Both the position numbers and the translations under genes were made by a program. From Actinostola sp. cb2023 (Eukaryota; Cnidaria; Anthozoa; Actiniaria; Actinostolidae), in NCBI GenBank assembly GCA_033675265.1, contig JAUJYZ010000446.1, positions 86,001 to 150,000 on the forward strand: a stretch of DNA of 64,000 bases. Direction: 5' to 3'. The notes beneath the pieces were generated by a model. The model saw only the letters and a list, made by a program, of their open reading frames with translations. It made no database searches and was not told the DNA's origin. Positions within the stretch are counted from its first letter, which is position 1. Every line of letters begins with the position of its first letter. This document shows positions 1-11,630 of this stretch, piece by piece.

Positions 1-197
1 TACATTATCTTTATCATAAAACGCTATTTGAAGACCTTTACGTTTTATATCCCCAATTGTTTTATATTCTAACTATAATTTATTAAATATGCCACATTGG
101 AAATGTAGTAAGACTTAATATACTGTGTATATAACCCCACAACTCATGGTTCATTTTTGCCTGTGAAATTTAGCATGATTTTTGTTTTATTTACAGG
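1..197. other. AT-rich sequence, no gene seen
   Basis: No open frame or recognisable repeat. The 3' edge is a plausible intron end ('tttatttacag') that would splice into the Mutator-like coding remnant starting near 198, so this stretch may be a relic intron of that element. Confidence 0.4.
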
Positions 198-1691
198 GAA
201 TCTTCTTCTAAAGGAAAACGTCTCATCAAGGGCTGGGTTGATGTCAGCCTTCTCTCTAGAATGTAGCTCTTGTGAGCAAGCTACATCTTTGCAGACATCT
301 GCTACTATATAAACCCAAAGAGGAAGGTCATTCGATGTAAATAGAAGAGCTGTTTATCATTCTCTTATGAACATGCCTTGCATATCCAAGGTAGCCTATT
401 ACAAGCAGCTTGAAATAATAATGGAGGCTCAGGAAGATGAAGCACAAGAAGAAATGAACAGAGCAGGGTAAAAGCTTCGTCAAACAGTATTAGAGGAAAG
501 CGATGAACAAGACATTAATTAATGCAGTGGTTGATGCTGCGGTGAGCTTCGATGGGACGTGGGCAAAACGTGGATTTTCGTCATTAATTGGAGTAGTGTT
601 TGTAATAACTGTAGATACGGGGGAGGTACTGGACTGTCCTGTTCTATCAAAGGCATGTCAACAATGTGCCTTGAAGAAGACCAAGTGTGGAGAAGACAAT
701 AAAACATTCGGACATTAACTTCACTGGAAGCTCACCAGCCATGCAAGCTGAAGGAGCTGTTATAATGTGGGGACGATCGATAGAGCTCCACAATATGAGA
801 TACAAGTGGATGTTCTCTGATGGTGATAGTAAAGCCTTTAATTCTGTAGAGATGATGTATGAGGGATACAAAGTTGAAAAACTTGACTGTGTCAGGCACG
901 TACAAAAGCGGATGGGAAAACATCTCTTTAATCTGAAGTCAAGAACCAAAGGAAAACTGGCCGATGGCAAGTCAATTGGAGGGAAGGGAAGGCTCACAGA
1001 AATAAACATCAAACAGCTTCAAAGGTATTATGGTCTTGCAATTCGTCAAAACACCATAAACGGGGTAAACCCAAGTGATGAAGAAATAGACATTGCAGTA
1101 TATACCATGAAAAAAAATATTATTGCAGTTCTAACTCACAATGTGCAGTCAGATAGCCTAGCTCATCAACAACAATATTGCAATACTGGTGAGACGTCAT
1201 GGTGCAAGTGGAAGCAGGATTTGGCGACGGGAACAACAACATACAAAGGAGATAACTGTTTGCCAAGGGTATTCCTGGAAGTACCCCGCCCAGTGTTTAT
1301 GGGTTTGAGTGATAGTAAGCTTCTGGCAAGATGCATAAGGGGAACCACACAAAACCCCAATGAGTGTATCAACTCTTTGGTGTGGGTGCGGTGTCCCAAA
1401 CATAAACACCATAGTGCGAAAGCGGTTCGTTTTGCTGTGGCCTCTGCTGTGTGCCATTTCCATGGTGGAGCTCTTAGTAGAGAGAGGGTAATGCAGAGGC
1501 TAGCAATACCTGCTGGAACCCACACAAGAGAAGCTTGTAACACCAAGGACAAAAAAAGGGTCAGACAGTCAGATTTGGAAACCTCCAAGAAGTAAAAGAA
1601 ACGTCGACAAGGGGAACAGCTAAGGCGCACCCATAGAGAGGAAGCGCTTCGAGAGGCTGAAGGCACCACTTATGAAGCAGTAGGCTTCTAA
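198..1691 (+). pseudogene. Mutator-like transposase, broken copy
   Basis: Protein-coding remnant of the Mutator-like transposase family that is repeated in cnidarian and other invertebrate genomes. Conceptual reading begins after a splice-like acceptor at 197. It gives a cysteine-containing N-terminal region (around 'LECSSCEQA'), then the family phrase 'SFDGTWAKRGFSS' (about 547-585), 'SDGDSKAF', 'KLDCVRHVQKRMG', 'GGKGRLT', 'SWCKWKQD' and a C-terminal 'CPKHKH' region. The longest clean piece is 687-1595. Visible breaks are in-frame stops near 310, 469 and 1593, plus frame changes near 510 and 690-715. After the stop at 1593 the same frame continues to 1691 with the expected basic tail. The copy is therefore inactive. 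Family assignment rests on several separate motifs and I am confident of it; the exact Pfam or Repbase name is from memory. Confidence 0.85.
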
Positions 1692-4386
1692 ATTGATAAT
1701 GTATTGAAATTTATGTTCAAATACAAAACCCCTAGCATGACAATTGTAAATTATATTTGTATATTTACTACAACATATTCAGATTTGCATTTGTTATTGT
1801 TGTTCAACTTTAAAGCTGATTTAACCGAAATTCATATTTTGAAACTTTGAGAAAAGATATCTGAAGAGCAATTTATCCAATTGATTTGACATTTTCAGGA
1901 CTGTTACAACTCAATAAGTTTATTAAAATGAACGAAGGATTTTGCCAATTGTTCTAAAGAGACAAAATCATTGCAAAATATTGATCATCATTTTCCGTCC
2001 TAAATTTATATTGCTCCTGTTGCATGAGAATTTATAATTTGTTAATCATTTATCTAAGTACTTTATGCTAAAAGCATAAAAACAGAAATATATGTAAACA
2101 GTGTCAAAATATTTTTGCTCAAGTACACATAGGTCGTTCACAACATGGGGTGCATTTATCATGCCGGTGTGATGCCACACCTACATATTGTGTCTCAAAA
2201 TGCATTTATTTGGAATCTTTGTTTAACAACCTTTACATTCATACCAAATTTGACATGGTTTTGAATAAAAACCTCAGAGCTGCAATTTTTGTGGCTACTG
2301 TCTCCATATATGGAGGCAAAGCCACTATGTCATCGTGTTGTAAGTCCGAGTGTAACACCAAAGGAAGCCCAAAACTGCTGTAGTTCAATTCAATTCAATT
2401 CAATTTATTTGAACAGTGATCGGTTTGGACGATAAGTATACTCGAACTGCTCTTATATCTCGAACTGTACCCTGGTCCCAGAGGGGCTTGAACGATATAC
2501 ATTTAGTACGAAAAATTACTCTTAAATCGTGAAACTTCTCAAAACCTCTGGCACCCACGATGTTTCTCCGACATATTTTTTCCATGTGCTTTTCGCTTCG
2601 TGAACGCGTTGTTTTGAAGGGTAAGTTTACACCTCTAATATAAGCTTAAGTTAACTTACTATTATTGTATGCTATTTTGCACCATAAACAATCTTGATCT
2701 CTCGTGCAAAGTGTCAAGTGTTTGTTCATAAAAATGTTTTCAAGTTTTTCAGTGACATAAGCTTAGAGATAGTGACGGTTTGTTGAGATTATTTTCCAGC
2801 CGTGAATATCGATTGTGTTTGTTCGGTCTTTTACAAATAGCTGTGGACTGATCGACTGGTCAGTTGTGCAGTCGAGCACTTCCATGTGAACCTGTTTATG
2901 TAAAGTGTCAAGTTATTACTATAAGTAATTCTCTTCGAGGAACAAATGTCTTTTATACGAGACACAAACAAACACTTCGAATTCGATTCAGACGGATTCG
3001 GCTCTCGTTTAGTCTTAGTCCCAAAACTCTCAAATCCCGTTCTAATCGCTAAATAAATCACATACAGGACTCAAGTAGATATTAATCTTTATTTAGAAAA
3101 CAGTTTTAGAAATTCAAGATATCAAAAGGACAGTGATTTACGGCCATAATGGTATCTGCATGCTCTTGTTGATCAAATAATACACAGGAAGCCCAATACA
3201 CAAACACAGGGTGGTGAGCCTGTGAAACCTGAACAAATCTTTACACACGAGAGATGTGTCTGGTTTCTGGTGCAAAATAGCATAAAATCATAGTACATGC
3301 ATATATTAGAGTGTAAACATATCTTCAAATTAGAGTTACTATTTATTATATTCAATGTTTTCATATAATATATTTAGGCGAAGTCAAATAAATAAATAAA
3401 CAGTACCACTTCATCAAAGTTGAGTTCAACGATCTTATATACAGAACATTGTTAAATTAATGTTAATATTCAATTACTAATGATATATCAATGCTGTTCA
3501 TATCGATTGTTAATAACAACTGTTATTGTTCAATTATTTGTACACAATTGTTTTCAATTAAATTTTGTATTAAAATACATTTCTGATTTAAATTAGCATT
3601 ATATAGAACCAAAGAACAAGTTCTCTCAGATAGTTCAAGCATACTAGTTCAACAGAGGAATCAATCCAACTACATATTGCTTCTACATTTCAAAACCACA
3701 GTACCTACATGTAGTTATAGACTATCTTTTTTGTTTATTTTTATTTTTTGTTTATTATTATTTTATTCCCGGGATTATTTACAGTAGCCACATGCAGTCC
3801 TAGACTGCCTATTTTTTCAAAAAGTCTTCAATTTTGTCTAAATTTTAGTTGTTTTATGTATATTGTAAAAATAACTTTGAGGAATTAAAAAATCAATACA
3901 TAAAATAAGAAATTGTTCTTAGGAATTCTGGAAATAATTTTTGGCGATTTTTCAGTACTTTAGATTCTAAGCTTAGAACCGAAGGCACACCAACCACCAA
4001 CATCAGCTAGCGGAACAACATCTGTTTATACACCAAACCAGGAGCTACGAGCACAACAAGTGCGAGAAATACAAAGTGGTGAGTTGTTTCAGATGTCCAA
4101 ACTCCTACCAAAAAATTGAAGTCTACATAATGATGACGATAACCTGACCTTGTCTCTAGACAACTCGATTATCAAGGTGATCAAAAGCGAGCGACGACAG
4201 CTGCAATTACTGAGACAGAACAGTGGAAAATGGCGTTCACCAAATATATGAGTGTATTTACTGCTAAGTACCACTTTATTTTGTTTTAATAAAATCACGA
4301 GTTGGCATTAGGTGTTCCCGTACTGGTCACTCTTTGCCCCATAGACTGATGCTCTCCGATTCAGTTGCCATGAGAGCAATGAGGTA
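1692..4386. other. Intergenic AT-rich DNA, no supported gene
   Basis: Short open frames here look random and none shows a known motif. A small (CAATT)n run lies at about 2385-2404. 'CACAGGAAGCCCAA' at about 3183 is a fragment of the short repeat family seen repeatedly on the right side of the window. Nothing else can be supported. Confidence 0.5.
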
Positions 4387-4836
4387 ATGGGGGATTATCA
4401 CCCTCAGCAGGGTGTGATTTTCACCCCTCTGCGACCCATGTCTTTGTCATGCACTGACCAATATGCTATTTGCAGGGATGCAGATGGAGACCTAATTCCC
4501 AGTACCCAAGAATTGCTACAGTATTTAAGATTAATTAGGTATGTCGCTAGGGTGGACAAAGGCTTGGGGTGGGCCATATATGACCACAATTTAGCCAAAA
4601 AGCTGGGCTATCGACCAGCATTTATGGTTAACAATATTTACAGTATATCCATCAGTTTTGAGAGAAGGGTAACCTATTTTTCAACAACGACCTCAAAGCC
4701 ATGTGTCATCATTGGGCGTCAGAGGCACCTCCCACCCTGCACCATGCTTCTTCCAGTGATCTTCTGGCGCCCAAATTCTTATGACTCTGGAAAAGTCTGG
4801 GAGAAGACCGAGGAGGGTCTATTGGAGCCTGTCTGA
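4387..4836 (+). pseudogene. Gag-like retroelement fragment (tentative)
   Basis: A 149-residue open frame. Its middle, 'LLQYLRLIRYVARVDKGLG' followed by 'WAIYDHNLAKKLG', resembles the helical gag-like proteins carried by retroelements in coral genomes, which share a 'WxxYDxxF/L' motif after a leucine-rich helix. The reading continues beyond the stop at 4834 as an acidic tail without a start. No zinc knuckle, protease or reverse transcriptase is found nearby, so at most this is an isolated fragment. It could also be a decayed unrelated protein. The assignment depends on a short remembered motif. Confidence 0.35.
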
Positions 4837-5440
4837 TCATGTGGACCGATACTTCCACCTTCTCTCATTGACCTCATAGAGAAAACTGCTGAGTAGGACG
4901 TAGATGAAGAGGGAGATATCGATTATGACGAACTCTTCAGTGAAGACGATTAGATACAGCACACAATTGTGATCATTACATTATATCTACCTTTGTAATT
5001 GTAATGTCATGCAAGATGAGAAGTCTCCTCATTGTTGCTATTTATAGAAACTCTTCTTTTTGTTCCGATCACGCCAAAATGTTACTAACATCGGTTGCCT
5101 ATTACCAACTGACTTTTTGATGGTTTATTTTTGGCCCGCTGATTCATTCCACAAGCAGAACTGACACAATAGAGGAAGTGACCCATAGGGTGTGTTAAAA
5201 AGCTATTACGTTTTAACCAATCAGAATCGGTTCCTACAATGACCCAACCAAGATATGTGCTCATATGCAACTGCATTTCCAAGCTTGAAGTTCTAACATG
5301 ATGAAACAGACATTACATTGAGAAAGCCATTCCACGACACCAGAAGCTGGTATCAGGATCAATTGGTCGATTCAAATTTTTTGACTGACAGGTACAGATA
5401 TCAAATTCAAAATCATGCATTGGAGTAGTAATGGCAACCG

Positions 5441-5895
5441 ATGGATAGTGTAAGCGAATTCACTTGTATTTTAGAGCAAAATTTGAAGAATTTTCCAAAC
5501 ATTTCTAAGCTGAAACCTGAACAGGAGGTCTGCATAAAGTCTGCCGAAAAGAAAGATCTTTTTGGAGTTCTTCCAACAGGATTCGGGAAAAGTTTGATCT
5601 TCCAGCTTCTCCTAAGCATTCTTCGAGATGCTTGGAAGACCAAGCGATGAACAGTGAATGTGGTTACTCCACTAAGATCTATAATCAAGGATCAAGTAAA
5701 GGAGATGAGAAATCTTGGAATTAATGCAATTGCTTTGGGAGACAAATCGTCGGAGAAAAAACTACAAATAAGCAAATTAGACACTGAAATGCTGAATGCT
5801 GGCTATCTCCAACATGGATAGAGGAACTGAGAGATGGCAAACTTGGAAAGCAAGTAGCAATAGTTATTGATGAAGTACACTCAGTTACACTTTGG
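5441..5895 (+). pseudogene. RecQ-like DEAD/H helicase fragment
   Basis: Coding remnant of the first RecA-like domain of a RecQ-type ATP-dependent DNA helicase. The first frame (5441-5650) shows 'LKPEQEVCIKSAEKKDLFG' and a Walker A segment 'LPTGFGKSLIFQ'. After a stop at 5648 the same frame continues with 'VNVVTPLRSIIKDQVKEM', the usual motif Ia region. After a frame change near 5800 comes motif II, 'IVIDEVHSVT', a DEVH box. Nothing recognisable of the second RecA-like domain follows. Such RecQ-like fragments are scattered in coral genomes, probably spread with mobile elements. The stop and frameshift make this copy non-functional as it stands. Confidence 0.75.
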
Positions 5896-6018
5896 TAAGA
5901 GTTTGTTTGGATTTATACGTATATACTTTTATAAAGTTACTAGTAAGATTAAGTTTTATTTGGATTGTGCAATGTGTTTCTATGACCAAACATCGAACAT
6001 AAGCATATCCTCGATATC

Positions 6019-6109
6019 TTTCAACAAAAAGGCGAATAAGCAGACTTTCTCCATAAACAAAATATTTTCAACAAAACGGCGACGAAGCAGACTTTCTCCA
6101 TAAACAAAT
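6019..6109. repeat. Tandem duplication, ~45-bp unit, two copies
   Basis: Two adjacent copies share 'AGCAGACTTTCTCCATAAAC', each preceded by 'TTTCAACAAAA(A/C)GGCGA'. No coding role is seen. Confidence 0.7.
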
Positions 6110-6296
6110 ATATTGTCCAGGTTATTCATCCTCCGCGATTCATTAGATTCATCCCCATGCAAACAATGATATCGCTGACGATAGCTGTCATATTCATGTG
6201 GAGCTGTTTGGCACTAAATGCCAATAATGTTCACAATCCAGTTCAAATGAATAACGATGAGTAACAAAATGAGTAACAAATGCATTAGGGGGCGGA

Positions 6297-6580
6297 ATGG
6301 CTTTCTCAACAGAAATGTCCACAGGCTCTCCGCCCCAAACTCTGAGCGAAATGAGGAAAAGATCAAAAAGCAAGGAGTTGATTACAGATTCAGATACTGA
6401 TGAGGATAATGTGGTAGTAGTAACACCGAAGAGGAAAAGGTCACAAGCAAGTATGACATATATTCTAAGCAAGGCAATGAATTCAAAGAAGCCAATGAAA
6501 TAAAACAGAAAGAGCTGGAATTGAGAGCAGAAGAAAGGAGGCAAAACCAACTATTTCTTCAAACCTTCATCAAACAACTG
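6297..6580 (+). pseudogene. Charged coiled-coil tail of a Myb/SANT-type transposon protein (tentative)
   Basis: The open frame 6297-6503 encodes a Ser/Lys/Asp-rich segment ('SDTDEDNVVVVTPKRKRS'). A one-frame change near 6450 continues into 'NEFKEANEIKQKELELRAEE', then a Gln-rich helix ending 'LFLQTFIKQLL'. The pattern of a nuclear-localisation-like KRKR followed by a charged coiled coil matches the C-terminal part of Myb/SANT-like proteins carried by Harbinger-type elements, but no DNA-binding domain is present. The sequence changes abruptly into a Mutator-like fragment at about 6575, so this is a junction of two unrelated mobile-element pieces. Confidence 0.4.
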
Positions 6581-7080
6581 CTGGGAAGATATCTTGGTGT
6601 AAATGGCAGCAAGATGAAGCCATGGGCACTGCAACCTACAAGGGAGACGATTGTTGCCAATAGTTTTCTTTGAGGTTCTTCATCCTGTCTTTGACCCTTA
6701 GTGACATTAATTTGTTAAGGAGATGTGTGAGGGACCACTCAAAATCCCAATGAGTGCATACAATTCATTGGTGTGGTCCCGCTGTCCAAAGCACAAGCAC
6801 CACAGTGCTAAAGTTGTTCGATGTGCTGTCGCATCTGCTGTTTGACACTTCCATGGAGGCTCCCAGCATAGGGAAAAGACCATGCAAGTCTGTCGATTGC
6901 TGGTAGGGACACACAAGTAAGGCAACCATGACAAAGGATAGAATGAGAGTGAAGAAATCTGACTTGCAAAGCTCCGAGAAGCACAAGAAGCACAGGGAAG
7001 GTGAATGCCAGTGCTTAGTACGAAGGGAAGAAGCACTACCATACGGGATGTAGAAGGGGTGACTTTTGAGGAATGGTGTG
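6575..7080 (+). pseudogene. Second Mutator-like transposase fragment
   Basis: A C-terminal piece of the same family as the copy at 198-1691. Translation gives 'ISWCKWQQD...GTATYKGDDC', then after frame changes the counterparts of 'RCVRGTTQNPNECI' and the Cys/His segment, and finally 'VKKSDLQSSEKHKKHREGE'. It is colinear with about 1190-1680 but differs at many positions and carries several frameshifts, so it is older or faster decayed. The N-terminal two thirds are missing. On the opposite strand this produces open frames that should not be annotated as genes. Confidence 0.8.
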
Positions 7081-7294
7081 ACAAAATAATAAACGTCACC
7101 CTGACAATTTAAAACTTGTGAACAGTATCTAACCTCCAATATTTGTTTGTAGATCGTGTTGTAATTCATAATAAAGAACGTCAAAAATCAAAAATCAAAA
7201 ACGAAAATGAGTCTACGTAAATGGACTAAAGTGCCAATAAACATATTGTATTGTGCCATCGACTAAGATTAAATTAAACAACCTCTTGGGCTGT

Positions 7295-8301
7295 TGGCAG
7301 TGTTGTAGAAGTAAAGTTCTCAGGCGAGAACTATCAAGCAGATATTATTGACTTGCATGGTAAGTAATAGCACCATCTGCTTATATCTAATTTAATTATA
7401 AACGAAAACACTGAAAACAACAAAACAACATTTGACTTTACATTATTGATTATGCAGTGATATATAACATTGACTTTACTGATGTGGATTTTTCTTCCTT
7501 AGATGATCCTACCATTTTGCGACAGAAGGAAAGAGAATTAGTTCTGAACAAAGAGAACCTTCCTACCATTGAGAAAGTAACCAAGAGAAGAAAATAATTG
7601 GTAAGCATAGCACCTCCATTAATAAAATACATGTAAATGTAGATGGTCAAATGCTATGCAATAGATTTTGCATGTCATCTTATTTCTTGCATTAATTTTT
7701 TCAGGAACCGGCCAGCAAACTAAAGAAGAAAAAGACAAAAAAAAAAGAACCAAAATTGGTGATACGTAGGGTTGAAGGCTGCAACGATGCAACGACTAAC
7801 CAACTGACTGACCAACTGACTGAATTACCGACTGAACAACTGACTGACCAACTGACTGAATTACCAACTGAACAACTGACTGACCAACTGATTGAACCAC
7901 CGACTGACAGTTACTATCACTGGGATGACCATTGGGGGATGACCAACATTAACAAACTAAAGACAGAACTGAACGAACTACGCCAACAAGTACTGCTGAA
8001 CCAATCATTGATACTACAGAACCAACTCCACATCATACAACTATTATTAACGCAAGACCAGCCCATCATTAACAGCAGCCCATTGACCAGCAGACCACCA
8101 CCAGAACGACATGCAACAATCATTCACAACATGCAGGAACCACAACTCGACGCCCCAATGACCACCCCAACAGTAAGGCAAGATCCTGTTCTCAAAAGAA
8201 CTTTGCGGTAAACTGTGTGAGAGAGTTGTTTAAAGAGTATGAACTCACAAATAAGAATGTATCTGGTGTTCGCAATAAAGGACAAGTACATCCAGTGTGA
8301 A
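7295..8301 (+). pseudogene. BEN-domain protein gene, incomplete
   Basis: Three exon-like blocks are in order. Block 1 (to about 7361) reads 'VVEVKFSGENYQADIIDLH' and ends at GTAAGT, resembling the small beta-barrel segment found ahead of BEN domains in cnidarian proteins. Block 2 (from 7458) reads 'DFTDVDFSSLDDPTILRQKE'. Block 3 starts after 'tttttcag' at 7705 with a lysine-rich stretch, a 12-residue repeat (NQLTDQLTELPTE-like, three copies) and a leucine/glutamine coiled coil. Near 8180 the frame changes, and the other frame supplies BEN-like residues 'KNFAVNCVRELFKEYELTNK' and 'NVSGVRNKG' before a stop at 8299. BEN domains bind DNA or chromatin. The frameshift and abrupt end point to a broken copy, possibly part of a mobile element. 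Confidence 0.55.
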
Positions 8302-9355
8302 TTGGTTACATCATATGTTTTTGAATTCTCCTTTCTGTACAACTGTATCTAGTTTGCCCTGGTTTCGATTAAAAGGGAAATAGCTATGTATTTTTCAAAA
8401 CCGGCTCTGTTTTTGGCCAAATTACTGTATGTTTAGATTATTTTTTCAAAGTTTTTATCACTACAGTGATGAGGATGGCACCACATCGGTAAGTTTAATA
8501 TTAACAGCTTTAAATCTAAACCTAAGACGCAAGAAATTTACAAGCATTTTTTTAAATTCAGTGTTATTATAGCTTTTTAGAATTTTATTTTTAATATTTT
8601 CGTCTACAGTAGCGGTCAAAAGTATGTTGACTCTTTTTCGACGATATATCGCTACCAAAATATAGGTTGACCAAGCAATATATCGGTTGCTGCCAATGCC
8701 ATTTCATTTATTGTCAAATGACATTTCAGATGATTGGTCTGATGGAACATTTCTATATTGATTACTGGAAAAAACGTCAAGTGATCTTTCCTTGAGCTTT
8801 CAGTGGAATATTCAAACCATATATCTCATCACTGCACGACCATTCACATCTTGAGAAATTACTGCGAACACCAAACGTCAAAACTGTACATGTGATCATG
8901 GTTTTGCTGTTTTTGCTCTCCGTACTTTCACATTTAGATGTAAACGAGGTCATTTTCTCATTCTTAAAAACAGAAGTATTCATTTGGAAGTTTTTCCCAT
9001 TTATTTGATGTTTTTAAAGCGAAACTCACAAGTCAATCAAACCATAAACATGATTCTTTTAAACTCGGCGAGAAACACTTAGGCAAGCCTACTACATGAT
9101 GAGTAAAAATGCTGTAACCGTATTAGATGCGTAGCCAATGCAACAAACTTTTTGTTATGGGCAAAACAAAATACAGTGAAAACCTGATCACTTGAAAATC
9201 TCTGATCGACTGTCTTCCGGTATAAATCTATCTTTCCCGTAACTGTCGTAAAGAACAGTCATTTTATTTAATAAACTCAATTTAGCTTTTAGCATATATT
9301 TTTAGTTACTGGCATTAGATGCATGATACTATGCCAAACATTTGACCACATTGAA
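8302..9355. other. Intergenic, no gene seen
   Basis: AT-rich sequence without convincing open frames, repeats or RNA genes that I can recognise. Confidence 0.45.
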
Positions 9356-9357
9356 TA

Positions 9358-9987
9358 CAGTAAAAACCCGCATATAAGAAACTGCAGATTAAGAACCTCC
9401 AGGCTGAAATTTAGCCAATTAAGCATCCAATACAGTAAAAACCCGCATATAAGAAACTGCAGATTAAGAGTGCGCCGAGAATGATAACGGAGTCACCTTA
9501 AGCATCCAATACAGTAAAAAACCCGCATATAAGAAACTGCAGATTAAGTACCTCCAGGCTGAAATTTAGCCAATTAAGCATCCAATATATAAGAACCAGT
9601 TCAGCCTGACAAATCAAGCAGGTTCTTATGTGAAAAATGACTAAAGCTCAGTACACACAGGTACAGTCAGTGCTGAATATGCAGAAATATTATATTTACT
9701 ATTCAGTTGGGTTATTCAAGATACAAGATACAAGATGCTTCATTTGTACCAAAACTGTTAATGTTTAGTGTGAATATTAGACCTTTCAGGGTCAATAGTT
9801 CACTAATTAAAACAAATTGTAAGGAAATACACCATACTGTATCAGTAACAACTGTTATTTTTTTGCCCTGTAAATAAGAACCTGTTAAGAACCTATTCAG
9901 CCTGATTTCTCACTAGACATCCAATATATAAGAACCATTTCAGCCTGACTTGGAAAAATAGGGGTTCTTTTATGCGGGTTTTTACTG
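9358..9987. mobile_element. MITE with CAGTAAAAACCCGC termini, TA target site
   Basis: The 630-bp element begins 'CAGTAAAAACCCGCATATAA' and ends with the inverse, 'GCGGGTTTTTACTG', flanked on both sides by TA, as for Tc1/mariner-pogo type elements. The left terminus is present three times in tandem order (9358, 9432 and about 9512), each followed by 'GAAACTGCAGATTAAG'. The interior contains further direct and inverted copies of 'ATATAAGAACC(A/T)...TTCAGCCTGA'. It has no coding capacity. Confidence 0.85.
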
Positions 9988-10037
9988 TATTAAAAAATAT
10001 CAGTGAGAAACCCTAGCCATGCCTACGTCGGTATAGG

Positions 10038-10565
10038 TTGCCCCTTAGCCACACTTTGAGTACATTCTATGAAACGCCGAATAATTTGAACCGTTTCTGG
10101 ACACCAACGTCAACAGCTTACAACAGGCCCTCATTGCCCTCATTGCACTCGACATTGCAGAATGGATCAAACTCGCCCGAGATCATGTTATGCCAAAACT
10201 GCTCAACCTTACAAAGATCGGCTGTGCTTCTTCAGATATATGGCACATGCGTGGTGTGGACAGGAATTTATTTTTATTTGATCTTCTTGACTGATCATTC
10301 TGAGGAATCACCACATCACAGAGATAACCATTTGAATGACTTTCCCATTAGTCTGGCTAAAGAACTGATTAGTGACTTTCCTCAAGAAAGAAATGCAGGA
10401 GACCTTCCACTGAGCCTAGTTGCAAGACAGGTTGAAAGGCACTTCCCTGAGTACCTTGCAACCACTGACAAAGGCAGAAGAATGGAAAGGAGATGCAAAA
10501 TCTGCTCTGATTGTGGAAAATTCACAAGCACAAGCTACCTTTGCACCGATTGTGATGCAGGATGA
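10038..10565 (+). pseudogene. piggyBac-like transposase C-terminal zinc-ribbon fragment
   Basis: A 175-residue frame whose last third reads 'LVARQVERHFPEYLATTDKG', then 'RRCKICSDCGKFTSTSYLC' and 'TDCDAG'. The CxxC...CxxC arrangement is the zinc-ribbon tail of piggyBac-derived transposases (DDE_Tnp_1_7 C-terminal region). The first part is unrelated; an alternative frame there gives a helical segment 'IAEWIKLARDHVMPKLLNL', probably another element fragment. The DDD catalytic core is absent, so this is a remnant. Whether the ORF is expressed cannot be judged. Confidence 0.55.
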
Positions 10566-10678
10566 AACCTGTTTTGACATATATCATTGATATGACATTG
10601 AAATTTGTTTTAGTACTTTTGATGATGTATCAACCATTTTCTACAGCTGTTAATAGATAATATACCAAATTAGTGATG

Positions 10679-11062
10679 TGACATTGCCAGGTTTCATATC
10701 GCGAGAGACTGGATACGAGTCCCTAAATTGTGATAATCAACACGCAAGACCCACATAGTCAGACAGAGCACATCGAGTTAAGCAAAATCCCAAAGTTTGG
10801 GGTTAATCGGCCATTCAAATATACTAGAATTTACAAAGAAATGTATGGAACAGCGCACAGCTGTCCGGCAATCCATGATTTCTTTGTAAATTCAGATCAT
10901 TTTTGATTGGCTGTAAGTCGCTCAATATTGACCCGATTAACACCAAACTTTGGGATTTTGCTTAACTCGATGTGCTCTGTCTGACTATGTGGGTCTTGCA
11001 TGATGATTATCACAATTAAGGGACTCATACCCAGTCTCTTACGATATGAAACCCGGCAATGA
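10679..11062. mobile_element. Foldback element, ~384 bp
   Basis: A long inverted repeat. The left arm starts 'GACATTGCCAGGTTTCATAT' and the right arm ends with its complement ('ATATGAAACCCGGCAATGAC'). Further in, 'CCCAAAGTTTGGGGTTAATC' pairs with 'GATTAACACCAAACTTTGGG'. The arms are about 150 bp and the central part is short. No open frame. It is a MITE-like foldback of unassigned superfamily. Confidence 0.8.
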
Positions 11063-11630
11063 CCCCCAAAAAGCATTAGCTTTCAGGGAAATTGAAAATA
11101 AGATGTGTTTGGTATCAAAATGCTCAGTGAACAATAATCTTTCAATTTGAAATAGGTTTCAGGGTTTACACTCAAAGAGTCACAGCTGTACAACGAGTAA
11201 AGTGTGTTTATTGATTCGAGCAATTAGTAAGAGTAATTAGAACCTATAAGAATGTAACACATTTACTTGATAATAGATACTTTTAGCATGACATCTGTTT
11301 GCAAGATACCACTAACAGCAAACCTCAAGACGTCATGTGACCTTGCTCCTGCCGTCGCATTTGTAGTTCGTGGTTCATGTTTCAACCTGAAGACACCTGT
11401 TTTGCTGGAAGTGATTTACTGCAGGATTTGGTAACCTATAAGAGGTGAATTGGCATTTAAAGCTATTCCTAATGTGGCATAATGTGTAAAGTGTTTAGTG
11501 TTGTAGTTTCAGAGTCCAATTCCATATTTTTAAAGAGCTATACTGAGTTGAATTGAAGCTATAAATTGTGAATGAAAATCAAACAGGGCGCCCTCCATGC
11601 ACGTTTTGAGACTAAAAAAAGCTTGTTTTT
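11063..11630. other. Intergenic, no gene seen
   Basis: No supported coding or repeat structure. Confidence 0.4.

Noticed and set aside
1166..1669. 167-codon minus-strand frame opposite the Mutator-like gene
   Set aside because: Shadow frame of the transposase coding sequence; no domain.
6707..7184. Minus-strand frames of 130-139 codons
   Set aside because: Antisense shadows of the second Mutator-like fragment.
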